Positions 49,559 through 61,460 of a DNA stretch of 64,000 bases are shown here, one piece after another; within the stretch, counting starts at the first letter, position 1, and each line of letters opens with the position of its first letter. The stretch comes from Slackia sp. (GTDB taxonomy: Bacteria > Actinomycetota > Coriobacteriia > Anaerosomatales > Anaerosomataceae): contig DYEA01000016.1 in the NCBI GenBank assembly GCA_020725885.1, positions 162,441 through 226,440 of the forward strand. Reading direction: 5' to 3'. The position numbers and the translations under genes were made by a program. Below the pieces are notes generated by a model. That model was given only the letters and a program-made list of their open reading frames with translations, had not been told where the DNA came from and did no database searches.

Positions 49559-51025
49559 TCAGGGCACGGAGCCCCAGAGGTCGTCGTCGATCATGCCGAG
49601 CACGTTGCCCCAGATGACGCCCGGTCCCCCGAATACGCGCGCTGCCGCGACGTCGCTCAGCGCTGCGGATTCCATGTTGTAGGCCTGCATCGCCTCGGGC
49701 TCGACGTAGGATTCGGTGAGGAGCAGCGCTCCGCCGCACCGCCCTGCAGCGACGCCGCCCGCGAGGCCGTCAGGGAAGCCGCGGCCCCAGGCATAGCCGA
49801 TGTACTCGCGCGACAGGATGCCAGCCTCGACGCTGTTCTCTGCGACTACCGCCGCGGTGTCGAAACGGGTGAGTCCCGCCCAGCGCGCGATCGTGTGGCC
49901 GAGGCGGTTCTCGATGACCCGCTTGACCGCGTCGTAGACCACGCCGGTCCCGCCGACGATCACGGCGTCGGTCGCTCCGATAGACGTGAGCGCTTCAAGC
50001 ATCTGCGGATGCGCGTACGTGGATGGGGTCAGGAGGATGGGACGCTTGTCTGCGAACGCGAGAGGGGACGCGGACAACGCGTCTGGGAACTGGGTGCCGC
50101 ACACCACGATGGCGTTCGGAAGGTCGGTTCCCACTTCGGAACGCATGCGTTGGGCGACCTGGATGGCCGTCATGTACCGGTCAGGGCCCGCAACTCTGAT
50201 GATCGCTCCGTCGCCTGCGAGGGCCGGCTTTTTTTGCAGCTCATAGACGACGGCGGAGGACACCGCTCCCGTGCCGCCGACGATGAACGCACGGGTCGCG
50301 CCGAGCCGGTCGATCTCCGCCGACACGACCGCAGGCAGGGTGTCTCTTGGGACGAGGAGCAGTGGCGCGTCGCAAACGCCGCACAGACCAGCGGCAGACA
50401 GCGCATCAGGGAAGTTGGCGCCGGTGGCGATGACGACCGTGTCCGCCCCTTCGGGGAAGGCGTCTTGCGAGACCTGCACCGCGGTCTGGTAGCGATCCGC
50501 TCCCCAGAGGCGCTTGAGCGCAGGATCCGTCGGCGCGTCGGTCATCGAGACCGTGAGCGTGTAGGGACCTCCCACGACCGCTCCGACGCCGATGAACATC
50601 ACCTGCGGTCCCGTGAAGTGATCGGTGTTCGTGTACACGATCCGCTCGGTGCCTGCGACGACGTCGTCCGACGCCGCCACGAGGTCGGTGGTCTCATTCA
50701 GGAGCAGCAGCACGAAGTCCGTGCTGGTCTTGACCCGGATGTCCAGGGTCTGACCCGGGAACACCCACAAGTAGTACAAGGCGAAGTCGTCAGTGACCAG
50801 TCTGCCGCTGTTCGTGAGGCTCGTGAGCGGCCCTTGATACCCGGCTGGGAACAGCGCCGCCGGCGCCAGTCCCCGGAGGGGGAGCGCTTTGCTGCGGTCG
50901 ATCGGCGGCGAGGCCCACGATCGGTCGAGCGCTGAAGCGGGTGCGGGCGCGACGGCGAGCATGAGCGCTGCGACGAGAGCGCAGGCGAGCAGCGACCGTA
51001 CGGCGCGGCGTGGACAGCGTGGCAT
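49559..51025 (-). CDS. Secreted protein with pre-peptidase-like domain and three CWB2 repeats
   Basis: 488 residues. Signal peptide (about 1-32, [21 protein letters not shown]). Residues 50-170 look like a beta-sandwich of the bacterial pre-peptidase C-terminal type ([19 protein letters not shown]). Three CWB2 units follow, beginning near [29 protein letters not shown] and [15 protein letters not shown], with [16 protein letters not shown] and [10 protein letters not shown]. The third unit is the most divergent. The protein is likely held on wall teichoic or secondary polymers; ligand and function of the N-terminal domain are unknown. Confidence 0.83.
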   Translation of the reverse strand: MPRCPRRAVRSLLACALVAALMLAVAPAPASALDRSWASPPIDRSKALPLRGLAPAALFPAGYQGPLTSLTNSGRLVTDDFALYYLWVFPGQTLDIRVKTSTDFVLLLLNETTDLVAASDDVVAGTERIVYTNTDHFTGPQVMFIGVGAVVGGPYTLTVSMTDAPTDPALKRLWGADRYQTAVQVSQDAFPEGADTVVIATGANFPDALSAAGLCGVCDAPLLLVPRDTLPAVVSAEIDRLGATRAFIVGGTGAVSSAVVYELQKKPALAGDGAIIRVAGPDRYMTAIQVAQRMRSEVGTDLPNAIVVCGTQFPDALSASPLAFADKRPILLTPSTYAHPQMLEALTSIGATDAVIVGGTGVVYDAVKRVIENRLGHTIARWAGLTRFDTAAVVAENSVEAGILSREYIGYAWGRGFPDGLAGGVAAGRCGGALLLTESYVEPEAMQAYNMESAALSDVAAARVFGGPGVIWGNVLGMIDDDLWGSVP

Positions 51026-51190
51026 CGTCCCTCCTCGATCCGTGGCGCGGGGCGCCCGAACGCTGTCGCGTCAGCCGCGTCCTGTGCGGCCCCACCCCCC
51101 TCTGTGTGACGACCCCCAAGCTACCAGTACCTGGCTCGTACGGCAAGCCAGTGGATCCGGCGCGCCGCTTCTCGCTGATCTCGCGTCCCG

Positions 51191-51219
51191 TTGCCTCCTA
51201 TTCTGCGAGGTGCTATCCT
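51191..51219 (+). promoter_or_regulatory. Promoter of rpmE
   Basis: TTGCCT (51191-51196), a 17-bp spacer ending in TGC, TATCCT (51214-51219). The leader is about 50 nt. The rest of 51026-51190 holds no gene; a minus-strand TTGCCG-N17-TAGCTT is a weak candidate for the CWB2 gene. Confidence 0.6.
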
Positions 51220-51275
51220 GTGCCGGCTGTCCGTGCGCCTGCTTGGAAACCAGGCGCGTCGTGGAGGTGAACCAA

Positions 51276-51668
51276 GTGCGGAAGGGCATCCATCCCGATT
51301 ACGTCGAGTGCCGTGTGGTGTGCTCGTGCGGCAACACGTTCGTGACCCGCTCCACCAAGCCGGAGCTCCACGTCGAGCTCTGCAACCAGTGCCACCCGTT
51401 CTACACGGGTCAGCAGAAGTTCGTCGACAGCGGCGGGCGCGTGCAGCGCTTCGCCGACAAGTTCGGCAACGCGGCTGCCGCGGTCATGGAGCGCGAGGCC
51501 GCCGAGCGCGAGGCGCGCCGCAAGGCGGCCGAAGAGGCCGCGGCCAAGCTGAAGGCCGAGCGCGAGGCGAAGGCCGCCGAGAAGGCGAGCCGTGCTGCCC
51601 GCTTCGAGGTCAAGGAGGCTGTCGAGAGCGGCGAGGCGGCCGCTGACGGCTCCGAGTCCGCCGAGTAG
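51276..51668 (+). CDS. rpmE: Ribosomal protein L31 with long charged C-terminal extension
   Basis: 130 residues from GTG 51276, with GGAGGTGA at an ideal distance. The first ~70 residues are a standard zinc-type L31: [20 protein letters not shown], then [12 protein letters not shown], carrying four zinc cysteines. The remaining ~60 residues are a Glu/Ala/Lys/Arg-rich helix ending SESAE, roughly doubling the usual length. The extension may be a coiled coil protruding from the ribosome; function unknown. Confidence 0.93.
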   Translation: MRKGIHPDYVECRVVCSCGNTFVTRSTKPELHVELCNQCHPFYTGQQKFVDSGGRVQRFADKFGNAAAAVMEREAAEREARRKAAEEAAAKLKAEREAKAAEKASRAARFEVKEAVESGEAAADGSESAE

Positions 51669-51678
51669 CGCGTCCGGC

Positions 51679-51687
51679 TGGTATCAT
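51679..51687 (+). promoter_or_regulatory. Extended -10 promoter of thyX
   Basis: TGG-TATCAT; the predicted start of transcription (about 51694) falls inside the hairpin that follows. Confidence 0.5.
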
Positions 51688-51690
51688 CGG

Positions 51691-51720
51691 GAGGCGAGCC
51701 TCGCGCTCGCCTCTTTGCTT
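51691..51720 (+). terminator. Terminator of rpmE, overlapping the thyX promoter
   Basis: Stem GAGGCGAG / CTCGCCTC with a 7-nt loop, followed by TTTGCTT. It would end rpmE transcription but begins only 4 bp after the thyX -10. Confidence 0.6.
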
Positions 51721-51737
51721 TGAAGGAAGGGACGCAG

Positions 51738-52421
51738 GTGGACGTCAGGCTGCTCTGCCACACCCCGGACCCGGAGCGTGCCATCGCCGCAGCGGCCCGG
51801 CTGTGCTACTCGCCGGTCGGCGCGGCCGATCTCATGGAAGGCCTGAGCGACGAAGCGGTGCGGCGGGTGCTCAAGACGATCATGACCTCGGGGCACCTCT
51901 CGGCGCTCGAGCACGCATCGTACACCTTCGCCATCGAAGGCGTGTCGCGCGCGCTCACGCACCAGTTGGTGCGCCACCGTCTGGCGTCGTACAACCAGCA
52001 GTCCCAGCGCTACGTCCGCTACGACCTGCCGCCGGAGTTCATCGAGCCGCCGGCCGTAGAAGCGGACCGCCAGGCTCACGAGCTGTTCGTGCTGGCCACG
52101 GAAGCGTCCTTCGAGGCGTACCGCAATCTGCTCGAGCTCGGCGTACCGGCCGAGGACGCCCGCTACGTGCTGCCGAACGCGATGGAGACGAAGATCGTCG
52201 TGACGATGAACGTCCGCGAGCTCCTGCACTTCTTCGAGCTGCGCTGCTGCAAGCGCGCGCAGTGGGAGATCCGCGGGCTTGCGCTCGCGATGCTCGACCT
52301 GGTGACGCCGACCGCCCCGTACATCTTCCTCGACGCCGGCGCGTCGTGCCGCCGCGGACCGTGCCGGGAAGGCGCTATGACGTGCGGCGACCCGTATCCG
52401 AGGGCGGAGCGCCGTGACTGA
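51738..52421 (+). CDS. thyX: Flavin-dependent thymidylate synthase
   Basis: 227 residues from GTG 51738 (GAAGGAAGGGA upstream). It makes dTMP from dUMP using FAD/NADPH. The ThyX signature RHRLASYNQQSQRYV is exact, HLSALEHASYTFAIEG and RYVLPNAMETKIVVTMN are conserved, and the C-terminal CKRAQWEIR is present. It overlaps the DUF1385 gene by 8 bp. Confidence 0.97.
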   Translation: MDVRLLCHTPDPERAIAAAARLCYSPVGAADLMEGLSDEAVRRVLKTIMTSGHLSALEHASYTFAIEGVSRALTHQLVRHRLASYNQQSQRYVRYDLPPEFIEPPAVEADRQAHELFVLATEASFEAYRNLLELGVPAEDARYVLPNAMETKIVVTMNVRELLHFFELRCCKRAQWEIRGLALAMLDLVTPTAPYIFLDAGASCRRGPCREGAMTCGDPYPRAERRD

Positions 52422-53406
52422 GCGCGAGCGCGTGAAGCACACGCACATCGGCGGTCAAGCCGTCATCGAGGGCGTCATGATGCGTGGGGCGCGCGCGTGG
52501 GCGGTCGCCGTGCGGGAGCCGTCGGGCTCCATCTACCTGGAGCGGCACGACCTGCCCGATCCCGCGTCCCGTCCCGCGTGGACCAAGCGGCCGATCGTGC
52601 GCGGCGTGTTCGCCTTCGTCGAGACCATGAAGCTGGCGATGCAGGCGTTCTCGATCGCCGCGTCGCACGCCGGCGAGACGGAAGAGGACCGGCTGTCCAG
52701 CAAAGAGGTCGGCTTCACGATGGTGGCTGGCGTCGCGCTCGCCGTCGGGCTGTTCATCGTGCTGCCGGCCGTCCTCACGGACCTGCTCGTCGGCCCGCAG
52801 ACCGCGCGCCCGTTCGTTTGGAACGCCGTCGACGGCGTGCTGCGGCTCGTCGCGTTCTTCGCGTACATCGTTGCGATCAGCCGCATCCCCGAGATCCGGC
52901 GGGTCTTCGCGTACCACGGGGCCGAGCACAAGACGATCCACGCGTACGAGCACGGCGTCCCGCTCGAGCCGGAGGCCGTCCAGCGGTTCGGGACGCTGCA
53001 CGTGCGCTGCGGCACCTCGTTCCTGCTCATGGTGATGATCATCGCGATCCTGGTCTTCTCGCTCGTGCCAGGCAAAGCGATCCTTGCGGCCGCCGGCGTC
53101 TCTGGCCGGGGCTGGACGCTCCTGTTCAACATCGGGGTGCGTCTGCTGCTCATCCCGCTCATCGCCGGCCTCGCGTACGAGGTCTCGGTGAAGTGGGCAG
53201 GCTCGCACAGCGACAGCCCGCTGGTGCGCCTGGTCACGTGGCCGGGCATGCAGCTGCAGCGGCTGACGACGGCCGAGCCCGACGAGGGCATGGTCGAGGT
53301 CGCCATCGCGGCGATGAACGCGGTGTTGGAGAGCGAGCGCGCTGACGAGACGGTGTCCGTCGACCTGCGGGGCGCGCTCGACGAGGCCGCTCCCGCCATC
53401 GACTGA
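52414..53406 (+). CDS. DUF1385 (YqhQ-like) membrane protein
   Basis: 330 residues, GTG start. Family signatures [29 protein letters not shown] and [14 protein letters not shown]; about four transmembrane helices (around residues 95-125, 140-160, 205-230, 240-260). The conserved His/Glu/Cys residues suggest metal binding, but the biochemical role is unknown. In Firmicutes and actinobacteria the gene lies next to rpmE, prfA and prmC, as here. Confidence 0.88.
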   Translation: MTERERVKHTHIGGQAVIEGVMMRGARAWAVAVREPSGSIYLERHDLPDPASRPAWTKRPIVRGVFAFVETMKLAMQAFSIAASHAGETEEDRLSSKEVGFTMVAGVALAVGLFIVLPAVLTDLLVGPQTARPFVWNAVDGVLRLVAFFAYIVAISRIPEIRRVFAYHGAEHKTIHAYEHGVPLEPEAVQRFGTLHVRCGTSFLLMVMIIAILVFSLVPGKAILAAAGVSGRGWTLLFNIGVRLLLIPLIAGLAYEVSVKWAGSHSDSPLVRLVTWPGMQLQRLTTAEPDEGMVEVAIAAMNAVLESERADETVSVDLRGALDEAAPAID

Positions 53407-53435
53407 GCGCCGGCGGCGTCTCGCCGGCCCACCCG

Positions 53436-53444
53436 TGCTATAGT
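53436..53444 (+). promoter_or_regulatory. Extended -10 promoter of prfA
   Basis: TGC-TATAGT, 36 bp before ATG 53481. A 7-bp hairpin (GCCGGCG / CGCCGGC, 53409-53428) precedes it and may end the DUF1385 transcript. Confidence 0.55.
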
Positions 53445-53480
53445 GCTACGCTGGACTTCGCCCTGGAGGATCGTTCCCGC

Positions 53481-54551
53481 ATGAGAGAGAAGCTCGAACA
53501 GATCGTCGCCGCCTTCGACGAGCTCACCGCCCGTCTCGGGGATCCCGAGGTGCTCGCCGACCAGAAGACGTACGCGCGTCTTGCCAAGGAGCACCGAGCT
53601 CAGGAGCCGCTGGCGGCTAAGGCGCGCGAGTACCTCGCGGCGCTCGAGGAGCTCGACGGAGCCAAGGAGATCCTGCGGACCGAGAGCGACCCGGACCTCA
53701 AGGACCTCGCCGCCGAGGAGGTGCGCCGCATCGAGGCGCAGCTTCCGGCGCTCGAAGACGAGCTCAAGGTGATGCTGCTCCCTGGCGACCCGAACGACGA
53801 GAAGGACATCATCGTCGAGATCCGGGCCGGCGCGGGCGGCGACGAGGCCGCCATTTTCGCGGGCGATCTGTACCGCATGTACACTCGGTACGCCGAGTCC
53901 CAAGGGTGGAAGGTCGAGGAGATCGACGCGAGCCCGAGCGAGGCGGGCGGCTTCAAGGAGGTCTCGTTCCGCATCCGCGGCGACCGGGTGTACTCGAAAA
54001 TGAAGTTCGAGTCCGGCGTCCACCGCGTGCAGCGCGTGCCGGTCACCGAGTCGCAGGGGCGCATCCACACCTCCACGGCCACCGTGGCCGTGCTGCCGGA
54101 GGCCGACGAGATCGAAGTCGAGATCGACCCCAACGACCTTCGCATCGACGTCTTCCGCTCCAGCGGCCCGGGCGGGCAGTCCGTCAACACCACCGACTCG
54201 GCCGTGCGCATCACGCACCTGCCGACGGGGCTCGTCGTGCAGTCGCAGAACCAGAAGTCGCAGCTGCAGAACAAAGAAGAGGCGCTGCGGGTGCTCCGCG
54301 CGCGCCTGTACGAGATGGAGCTGGAGCGGCGGCAGGCGGAGCTCGGCCAGCAGCGCCGCAGCCAGATCGGCTCGGGCGACCGCTCCGAGAAGATCCGGAC
54401 CTACAACTTCCCGCAGGACCGCGTGACCGACCACCGCATCGGGCTCACGGTCCACAACCTCCCGGCGATCATGATGGGCGAGATCGACGAGATCATCGAG
54501 GCGCTCGCCGCCGCCGATAGGGCCGAGAAGCTGGCAGCAGCGGTGGACTGA
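53481..54551 (+). CDS. prfA: Peptide chain release factor 1
   Basis: 356 residues. Recognises UAA/UAG. The catalytic GGQ is in [17 protein letters not shown] and the PxT codon-recognition tripeptide in [18 protein letters not shown] lies before the ATG. The neighbour prmC methylates the GGQ glutamine. Confidence 0.97.
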   Translation: MREKLEQIVAAFDELTARLGDPEVLADQKTYARLAKEHRAQEPLAAKAREYLAALEELDGAKEILRTESDPDLKDLAAEEVRRIEAQLPALEDELKVMLLPGDPNDEKDIIVEIRAGAGGDEAAIFAGDLYRMYTRYAESQGWKVEEIDASPSEAGGFKEVSFRIRGDRVYSKMKFESGVHRVQRVPVTESQGRIHTSTATVAVLPEADEIEVEIDPNDLRIDVFRSSGPGGQSVNTTDSAVRITHLPTGLVVQSQNQKSQLQNKEEALRVLRARLYEMELERRQAELGQQRRSQIGSGDRSEKIRTYNFPQDRVTDHRIGLTVHNLPAIMMGEIDEIIEALAAADRAEKLAAAVD

Positions 54552-54552
54552 G

Positions 54553-55434
54553 ATGGCCGGGCGCGTCTGGACCGTGCGCGACGCGCTCGACTGGATCGTC
54601 GGCTACCTCGAGTCGAAAGGCGACGAGCATCCCAGGCGGTCGGCGGAGTGGCTGCTCAGCGCCGCGACGGGCCTCACGCGTGTCGAAGTGTACGCCTACC
54701 ACGACCGCCCGCTGTCGCCCGAGGAGCGCTCCCGGCTTCGCGAGGCGGTGCAACGGCGTGCAGCCGGCGAGCCGCTGCAGCTCGTCACGGGCGAGATGCC
54801 GTTCCGCCACCTCGTGATCCGCGTGCGGCCTGGGGTCTTCATACCGCGTCCCGAGACAGAGGTGCTCGTCGACGTCGCGCTCAAGGCGCTCTCCGGCGTA
54901 GAAGAGCCTCTCATCGCCGAGCCGTGCACGGGGTCCGGGTGCGTGGCTGCGTCGCTCGCTTACGAGCTTCCGACGGCGCGCGTGATCGCCACGGACGCGA
55001 GCGAGGTCGCCGTCGAGACCGCTCGTCAGAATGCTCTGTACGCGAAGGTGGACGACAGGGTACAAGTGTTGCATGGAGATCTTCTCGACCCGCTTCTCGA
55101 CGAGCCAGCCTTTCGTGGCGCGCTCGACGCGGTCGTCTCGAATCCCCCGTACGTCCCCCGCGGCCAGATCCAGGCGCTCCCGTCCGAGGTCAAGGACTTC
55201 GAGCCGTTGGCTGCGCTCGACGGCGGCGAGGACGGATGCGACGTGGCGCGCCGTATCGTCGAGCAGGCTCTCGCGCTTCTCAAGCCGGGCGGCGTGCTGG
55301 CGTTGGAGCTGGCCGAGGACAGAGCGGCGCCGTTCGCCGAGGAGGTCTCGGCGGTGCTTGATGGAGTCTCGTTAGCGAAGGACTTGAGCGGGCGGGACCG
55401 GATCGTCGTCGGGAAAAGACAGGAGGCGAGCTGA
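54553..55434 (+). CDS. prmC: Release-factor glutamine methyltransferase
   Basis: 293 residues, starting one base after the prfA stop. SAM-dependent N5-methylation of the GGQ glutamine. The NPPY motif is in VVSNPPYVPRG; SAM site AEPCTGSGCVAASLAYELP and the substrate-binding FIPRPETEVLVD are typical. Confidence 0.95.
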   Translation: MAGRVWTVRDALDWIVGYLESKGDEHPRRSAEWLLSAATGLTRVEVYAYHDRPLSPEERSRLREAVQRRAAGEPLQLVTGEMPFRHLVIRVRPGVFIPRPETEVLVDVALKALSGVEEPLIAEPCTGSGCVAASLAYELPTARVIATDASEVAVETARQNALYAKVDDRVQVLHGDLLDPLLDEPAFRGALDAVVSNPPYVPRGQIQALPSEVKDFEPLAALDGGEDGCDVARRIVEQALALLKPGGVLALELAEDRAAPFAEEVSAVLDGVSLAKDLSGRDRIVVGKRQEAS

Positions 55435-55435
55435 G

Positions 55436-56080
55436 ATGAGCAAGGTGATCAGGATCGATCCCGACAATCCGTCAGCGGAAGCGGTGAATCTCGCGGCCAC
55501 GGTCTTGCGGGACGGCGGCATCGTCGTCTTCCCGACCGAGACCGTCTACGGGATCGGCGCTTCCGCTTCGTCGTGCATCGGGCCGCAGGAGATCATCGAC
55601 ATCAAGATGCGCCCGAAGAGCAAGCCGCTGCCGTGGCTGGTCGAGGACGCGAGCGCGCTCGACAAGTTCGGCGTTGACGTGCCCGAGTACGCCCGACGGC
55701 TCGCCCGGGCGTTCTGGCCAGGGGCGCTCACGATCGTCGTGAAGGCGGCAGACGTCGTGGCGCCGGAGTTCCGCGACGAGCGCGGGACGGTCGCGCTGCG
55801 GTGCCCGGCGCACGAGCTGGTGCAAGAGCTCATCCGTGCAACGGGCGGCGCGCTGATCGCCACTTCCGCCAACACTTCCGGGCATCCGGCGCCCGCCTCG
55901 TTCGAGGAGCTCGAGGAGCGCATCATCGCGGCCGCCGATCTGACGCTGGACGGCGGGGAGACCGAGCACGGGGTGGCCTCTACCGTCGTGGACTGCACGG
56001 GGCCCGAGCCCGTCATCCTGCGCGAGGGCGCGATCCCGGCCGAGCAGGTGCTTGCTGCAGCGACGGGACAAGACGCATAG
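55436..56080 (+). CDS. tsaC: Threonylcarbamoyl-AMP synthase (Sua5/YciO/YrdC family)
   Basis: 214 residues. Forms threonylcarbamoyl-AMP for tRNA t6A37. GGIVVFPTETVYGIGA, IKMRPKSKPLPWLV and TSANTSGHPAPASFEEL are present. TsaC length, without the Sua5 C-terminal domain. Starts one base after prmC. Confidence 0.94.
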   Translation: MSKVIRIDPDNPSAEAVNLAATVLRDGGIVVFPTETVYGIGASASSCIGPQEIIDIKMRPKSKPLPWLVEDASALDKFGVDVPEYARRLARAFWPGALTIVVKAADVVAPEFRDERGTVALRCPAHELVQELIRATGGALIATSANTSGHPAPASFEELEERIIAAADLTLDGGETEHGVASTVVDCTGPEPVILREGAIPAEQVLAAATGQDA

Positions 56081-56102
56081 CGGCCGAGCCGGCTGCGCAC
56101 GC

Positions 56103-56138
56103 TGCTGCTACAATGCGGGAGGCGCGCTTCGCGCCTCC
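56103..56138 (+). promoter_or_regulatory. Extended -10 followed by a 12-bp hairpin before rpiB
   Basis: TGC-TACAAT (56103-56111) immediately followed by GCGGGAGGCGCG-CTT-CGCGCCTCCCGC (56112-56138), a perfect hairpin. No U-tract follows, so it may be a 5' stabilising stem rather than a terminator. Confidence 0.55.
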
Positions 56139-56164
56139 CGCACCCGCTCGGAAAGGCCGGTAGG

Positions 56165-56629
56165 ATGCGCATCGTCGTGGGGAGCGACCACGCCGGGTTC
56201 GCTCTCAAGGAGCACGTCAAAGAGTTCCTCAAGGCATCGGGGCACGAAGTCGTCGACGTCGGCGCGCGGTCCGAGGAGTCCGTCGACTACCCGGACTACG
56301 CGCGTGCGGCTGCCGAGGCCGTCGCCTCAGGCGATGCCGACTACGGCGTGCTGGTGTGCGGGACGGGTCTGGGGATGGCGATCGCTGCGAACAAAGTCCC
56401 CGGCATCCGTGCGGTGCAGGTGATGGAGCCCGCGCTCGCCGAGATGGCGCGCAGGCACAACGACGCCAACGTGCTGACGCTCGCTGGCCGCTACACAGAC
56501 CCGGCCACCGCCGAGCGCATCGTGGAGACCTTCCTGTCGACGGCGTTCGAGGGCGGCAGGCACGAGCGTCGGGTCCAGAAGATCGCGTCCATCGAGCACA
56601 CAGAAGACGCTGACGGAAAGGAATCGTGA
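56165..56629 (+). CDS. rpiB: Ribose-5-phosphate isomerase B
   Basis: 154 residues. Interconverts ribose-5-P and ribulose-5-[37 protein letters not shown] and [15 protein letters not shown] are family signatures. The ATG is preceded by a short leader containing GGAAAGGCCGGTAGG. Confidence 0.95.
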   Translation: MRIVVGSDHAGFALKEHVKEFLKASGHEVVDVGARSEESVDYPDYARAAAEAVASGDADYGVLVCGTGLGMAIAANKVPGIRAVQVMEPALAEMARRHNDANVLTLAGRYTDPATAERIVETFLSTAFEGGRHERRVQKIASIEHTEDADGKES

Positions 56630-56630
56630 C

Positions 56631-58549
<1,919 letters not shown>

Positions 58550-58559
58550 CGGAGGCGCC

Positions 58560-59015
58560 GTGACGCGCCCGTCGTGGGACGAGTACTTCATGGGGCTCGC
58601 CGCGCACGTCGCGGGCCGCTCGACGTGCCTGCGCAGGAAGACGGGAGCCGTGCTCGTCAAGGACAAGCGCATCCTTTCGACCGGCTACAACGGCGCGCCC
58701 TCCGGGCTTGAGCACTGCGAGAGCGCCGGCTGCCTGCGAGAGCGGCTCGCGGTGCCCTCGGGCAGCAACCACGAGCTGTGCCGGGGCATCCACGCGGAGC
58801 AGAACGCGGTCGTCCAGGCCGCGCGGCACGGCATCGCGATCGGGGGTGCGGCCATCTACTGCACCCACCAGCCGTGCGTCATGTGCGCGAAGATCCTGCT
58901 GAATGCCGGCGTCGTCGAGATCGTGTACCGCGAGCCGTACCCTGACGAGCTCGCGGAAGGGCTTCTGCGCGAGAGCGGCGTGACCGTCCGCCGGTTCGAG
59001 GAGGCCGGCTCGTGA
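58560..59015 (+). CDS. comEB: dCMP deaminase (ComEB-like)
   Basis: 151 residues, GTG 58560. Zinc deaminase with [12 protein letters not shown] (HAE) and [15 protein letters not shown] (PCxxC). Makes dUMP for the ThyX reaction. Overlaps the next gene by 4 bp. Also compatible with a generic cytidine deaminase role. Confidence 0.92.
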   Translation: MTRPSWDEYFMGLAAHVAGRSTCLRRKTGAVLVKDKRILSTGYNGAPSGLEHCESAGCLRERLAVPSGSNHELCRGIHAEQNAVVQAARHGIAIGGAAIYCTHQPCVMCAKILLNAGVVEIVYREPYPDELAEGLLRESGVTVRRFEEAGS

Positions 59016-60097
59016 GCGGCGCGCTCTGGCAGCTCGCTGTGGACGCGATCGTGGCTGCGGCGGTCACGCTCGCGCTCACTCCAGCCGTGCGGCTCGCGGG
59101 GATCAGACTCGGGATCGTCGCGCATCCCGGCGGCAGGCACGTGCACTCGGGCGTCATACCGCGCATCGGCGGCGTGGCCATGTTCTTCGGCATGGTCGCG
59201 GGCGTCGGCGTGCAGCTGGCAGGGGAGCGCTTCTTCGGCTGGCACAAGGTGCTGTCGGCGTCTCCCAAGCCGATGCTCGCGATCGCCGCGGGCGGGCTGG
59301 TGATGTTCGCGGTGGGCGTGGCCGACGACGTCGTCGAGATGAAGCCTGGCGCGAAGTTCCTCGGTCAGATCCTCGCGGCGACGGTCGTCGCGCTGGGCGG
59401 CGTGCGCATCGGGTACGTCGGGAATCCCTTCGGCGGCGTGATCGTGCTCGGCGCGCTGTCCGTGCCGCTCACGGTGCTGTGGATCGTGAGCTTCGCCAAC
59501 GTGATCAACCTCATCGACGGGCTCGACGGCCTTGCGGCGGGAGTGTCGGCGATCGCCGGCTTGTCCCTGTTCGCGCTCGCCGTGCAGGGGAACACGCTGG
59601 CAGCCGCCGTCCTCGCCGGGGCCTTGGTTGGGGCGTGCCTCGGGTTCTTGCGCTACAACTTCCATCCGGCGAGCGTGTTCATGGGGGACTCCGGGGCGCT
59701 CACGCTGGGGTTCTTCCTTGCGTGCATATCGCTCCTGGGCGTGATGAAGTCGCTCGCGGCCATCGCGTTGGTGGTGCCTATAGTGATCGTCGGGGTGCCC
59801 GTCTTCGACACCTTCTCCGCGATCGTGCGAAGGAAGATCAGCGGCAAGCCCATCCAGGCCGCAGACCGGGGTCACATCCACCATCGCCTGCTGCATCGCG
59901 GGTTCAGCCACCGGCAGACCGTCGTGATTATATACGTGTGGTCTGCGGCGTTGGCCGTGGGCGGTTACGCCGTGCGTTGGGCGCCGTCGTCGTACCGGCT
60001 CGTGACGCTGCTCGTGCTCGCCGCGCTGTCCGCATACATGGCGCATTGGCTGGGGCTTTTCGAGGTCGTCCAGCACGACGACGAGGCCGACCGCTGA
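59012..60097 (+). CDS. UDP-GlcNAc:undecaprenyl-phosphate GlcNAc-1-P transferase (WecA/TagO-like)
   Basis: 361 residues, about ten membrane helices. Starts lipid-linked wall polymer synthesis. The key motifs are [30 protein letters not shown] (catalytic Asp pair), [26 protein letters not shown] and the C-terminal [14 protein letters not shown] histidine loop. CWB2 proteins in this window would bind such polymers. Confidence 0.93.
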   Translation: MSGALWQLAVDAIVAAAVTLALTPAVRLAGIRLGIVAHPGGRHVHSGVIPRIGGVAMFFGMVAGVGVQLAGERFFGWHKVLSASPKPMLAIAAGGLVMFAVGVADDVVEMKPGAKFLGQILAATVVALGGVRIGYVGNPFGGVIVLGALSVPLTVLWIVSFANVINLIDGLDGLAAGVSAIAGLSLFALAVQGNTLAAAVLAGALVGACLGFLRYNFHPASVFMGDSGALTLGFFLACISLLGVMKSLAAIALVVPIVIVGVPVFDTFSAIVRRKISGKPIQAADRGHIHHRLLHRGFSHRQTVVIIYVWSAALAVGGYAVRWAPSSYRLVTLLVLAALSAYMAHWLGLFEVVQHDDEADR

Positions 60098-60100
60098 TTC

Positions 60101-60130
60101 TTGTTGTGCTTGTGAACCTTGGTGTATAGT
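60101..60130 (+). promoter_or_regulatory. Promoter of the atp operon
   Basis: TTGTTG (60101-60106), an 18-bp spacer, TATAGT (60125-60130). The transcript leader to GTG 60276 would be about 140 nt with a CGCTTTC...GGAAGCG stem near its start (about 60136-60163). Confidence 0.6.
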
Positions 60131-60275
60131 GAGCACGCTTTCGGGTCCCCCCGGCCGGAAGCGTCCTGTGTCGCGCTGCGGTTCGTTTGCCGCGGGCGCG
60201 GCGTCTTTCGGCGCACGCGCGGGGGACGCACTGTGCCAACTGTCGTGGGAGAGGGACAGCAAGCTGGGAGCGGAC

Positions 60276-60596
60276 GTGCTCGATAGCGTGACCGCCGCGG
60301 TTCATGCGGGCGTCGCGTGCGCTTTCGGCCTGGCCGTCGGCTTCGGCTTCGCCGTGCTGTCCCGGTTCGCGGTCTCGTTCGTCCGCCCCGGCAAGCTGTA
60401 CGCAGGGCTGGCCGTCGTCTCTTCGCTCACGCTCGCGCGCCTGGTTCTGAGCGCGGTCTTGCTGTACGTCTGTTCCGCCGTGGCTCCGGCATCGCTGGTG
60501 CCGTTCGGCGTGAGCCTCGTCGCCGCCTTCCTCGTCACTACCGTGGTCGAGGGGCTGCGCGAGATCCGTTCCGTCCCGTCAGGCGTCACTGCGTAG
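60276..60596 (+). CDS. atpI: Small membrane protein, probable ATP synthase subunit I (AtpI-like)
   Basis: 106 residues from GTG 60276, with TGGGAGCGG upstream; in-frame starts further up (GTG 60129) would give an unstructured N-terminus. Three to four hydrophobic segments and no clear conserved residue beyond the position directly in front of atpB, which is where AtpI is found. AtpI helps c-ring assembly in some bacteria. Sequence similarity by eye is weak, so the call rests on size, topology and context. Confidence 0.65.
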   Translation: MLDSVTAAVHAGVACAFGLAVGFGFAVLSRFAVSFVRPGKLYAGLAVVSSLTLARLVLSAVLLYVCSAVAPASLVPFGVSLVAAFLVTTVVEGLREIRSVPSGVTA

Positions 60597-60611
60597 GAGG
60601 GAGTGCTGCAG

Positions 60612-61448
60612 GTGTCAGCGCCAACCGTCACTGTGGCTGGAGAGGCAGCGGCCGACCCGTTGACCCACGGCATCGAGAAGCTCGTCCACGAGCTGTCGGT
60701 CCTGCCGCTGAAAGGCGAGCACCTCGGCATCGCCGAGAGCTACAGCCCGAGCCATTTCACGCTGACGAACTACACGTTCTGGATGGTCGTCGCGCTTGCG
60801 CTCACCGTGCTGTTCTTCGTGGTGGCGTCGCGCAAGCCGAAGCTCGTTCCGAGCGGCATCTACAACCTCGCCGAGGCCGGGGTGGCGTTCGTGCGCGACA
60901 ACCTGTGCGCCGAGGTCATGGGCCCTGAGGGCCGGAAGTACTTCCCGTTCATCGGAACGGTGTTCTTCTTCGTGCTGTTCAACAACCTGCTCGGGAACAT
61001 CCCGCCGGCGCTGCCGGGCACCGGGACGCTCGGCACCACCTTCATGTGGGGCCTGATCGTCTTCACCGTCTACAACGGCATCGGCATCAAGAAGAACGGG
61101 CTTGGCCGCTACATCAAGAGCTTCATCCCGTCGGGCACGCCGCTGTGGCTGGCGCCGTTCATCTTCGTGCTCGAGCTCATCTCGCACTTCCTTCGCCCCA
61201 TCACGCTGGGCATCCGTCTGTACGCCAACATGTACGCCGGCCACATCATGCTCGGCGTGTTCGCGATCTTCATGGCCATCGCCATCGAGCACGTCTCGGC
61301 GACGAGCTTCGTGGTGCTGCCGCTGTCGTTCCTCATGCAGGTCATCCTGCGCGGGTTCGAGCTGTTCGTGGCCGTGCTGCAGGCGTACATCTTCGCCATC
61401 CTGACGGCCGTCTACATCAACGGCGCGCTGCACGCGTCGGAGCACTAG
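60612..61448 (+). CDS. atpB: F-type ATP synthase subunit a
   Basis: 278 residues from GTG 60612 (TAGGAGGGAG at good distance). A membrane subunit forming the proton half-channels. The essential arginine is in LRPITLGIRLYANMYAGH; FNNLLGNIPPALPG and FELFVAVLQAYIFAIL match the family. Coupled to the rest of the atp operon. Confidence 0.96.
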   Translation: MSAPTVTVAGEAAADPLTHGIEKLVHELSVLPLKGEHLGIAESYSPSHFTLTNYTFWMVVALALTVLFFVVASRKPKLVPSGIYNLAEAGVAFVRDNLCAEVMGPEGRKYFPFIGTVFFFVLFNNLLGNIPPALPGTGTLGTTFMWGLIVFTVYNGIGIKKNGLGRYIKSFIPSGTPLWLAPFIFVLELISHFLRPITLGIRLYANMYAGHIMLGVFAIFMAIAIEHVSATSFVVLPLSFLMQVILRGFELFVAVLQAYIFAILTAVYINGALHASEH

Positions 61449-61460
61449 GAGAGGGAACAC

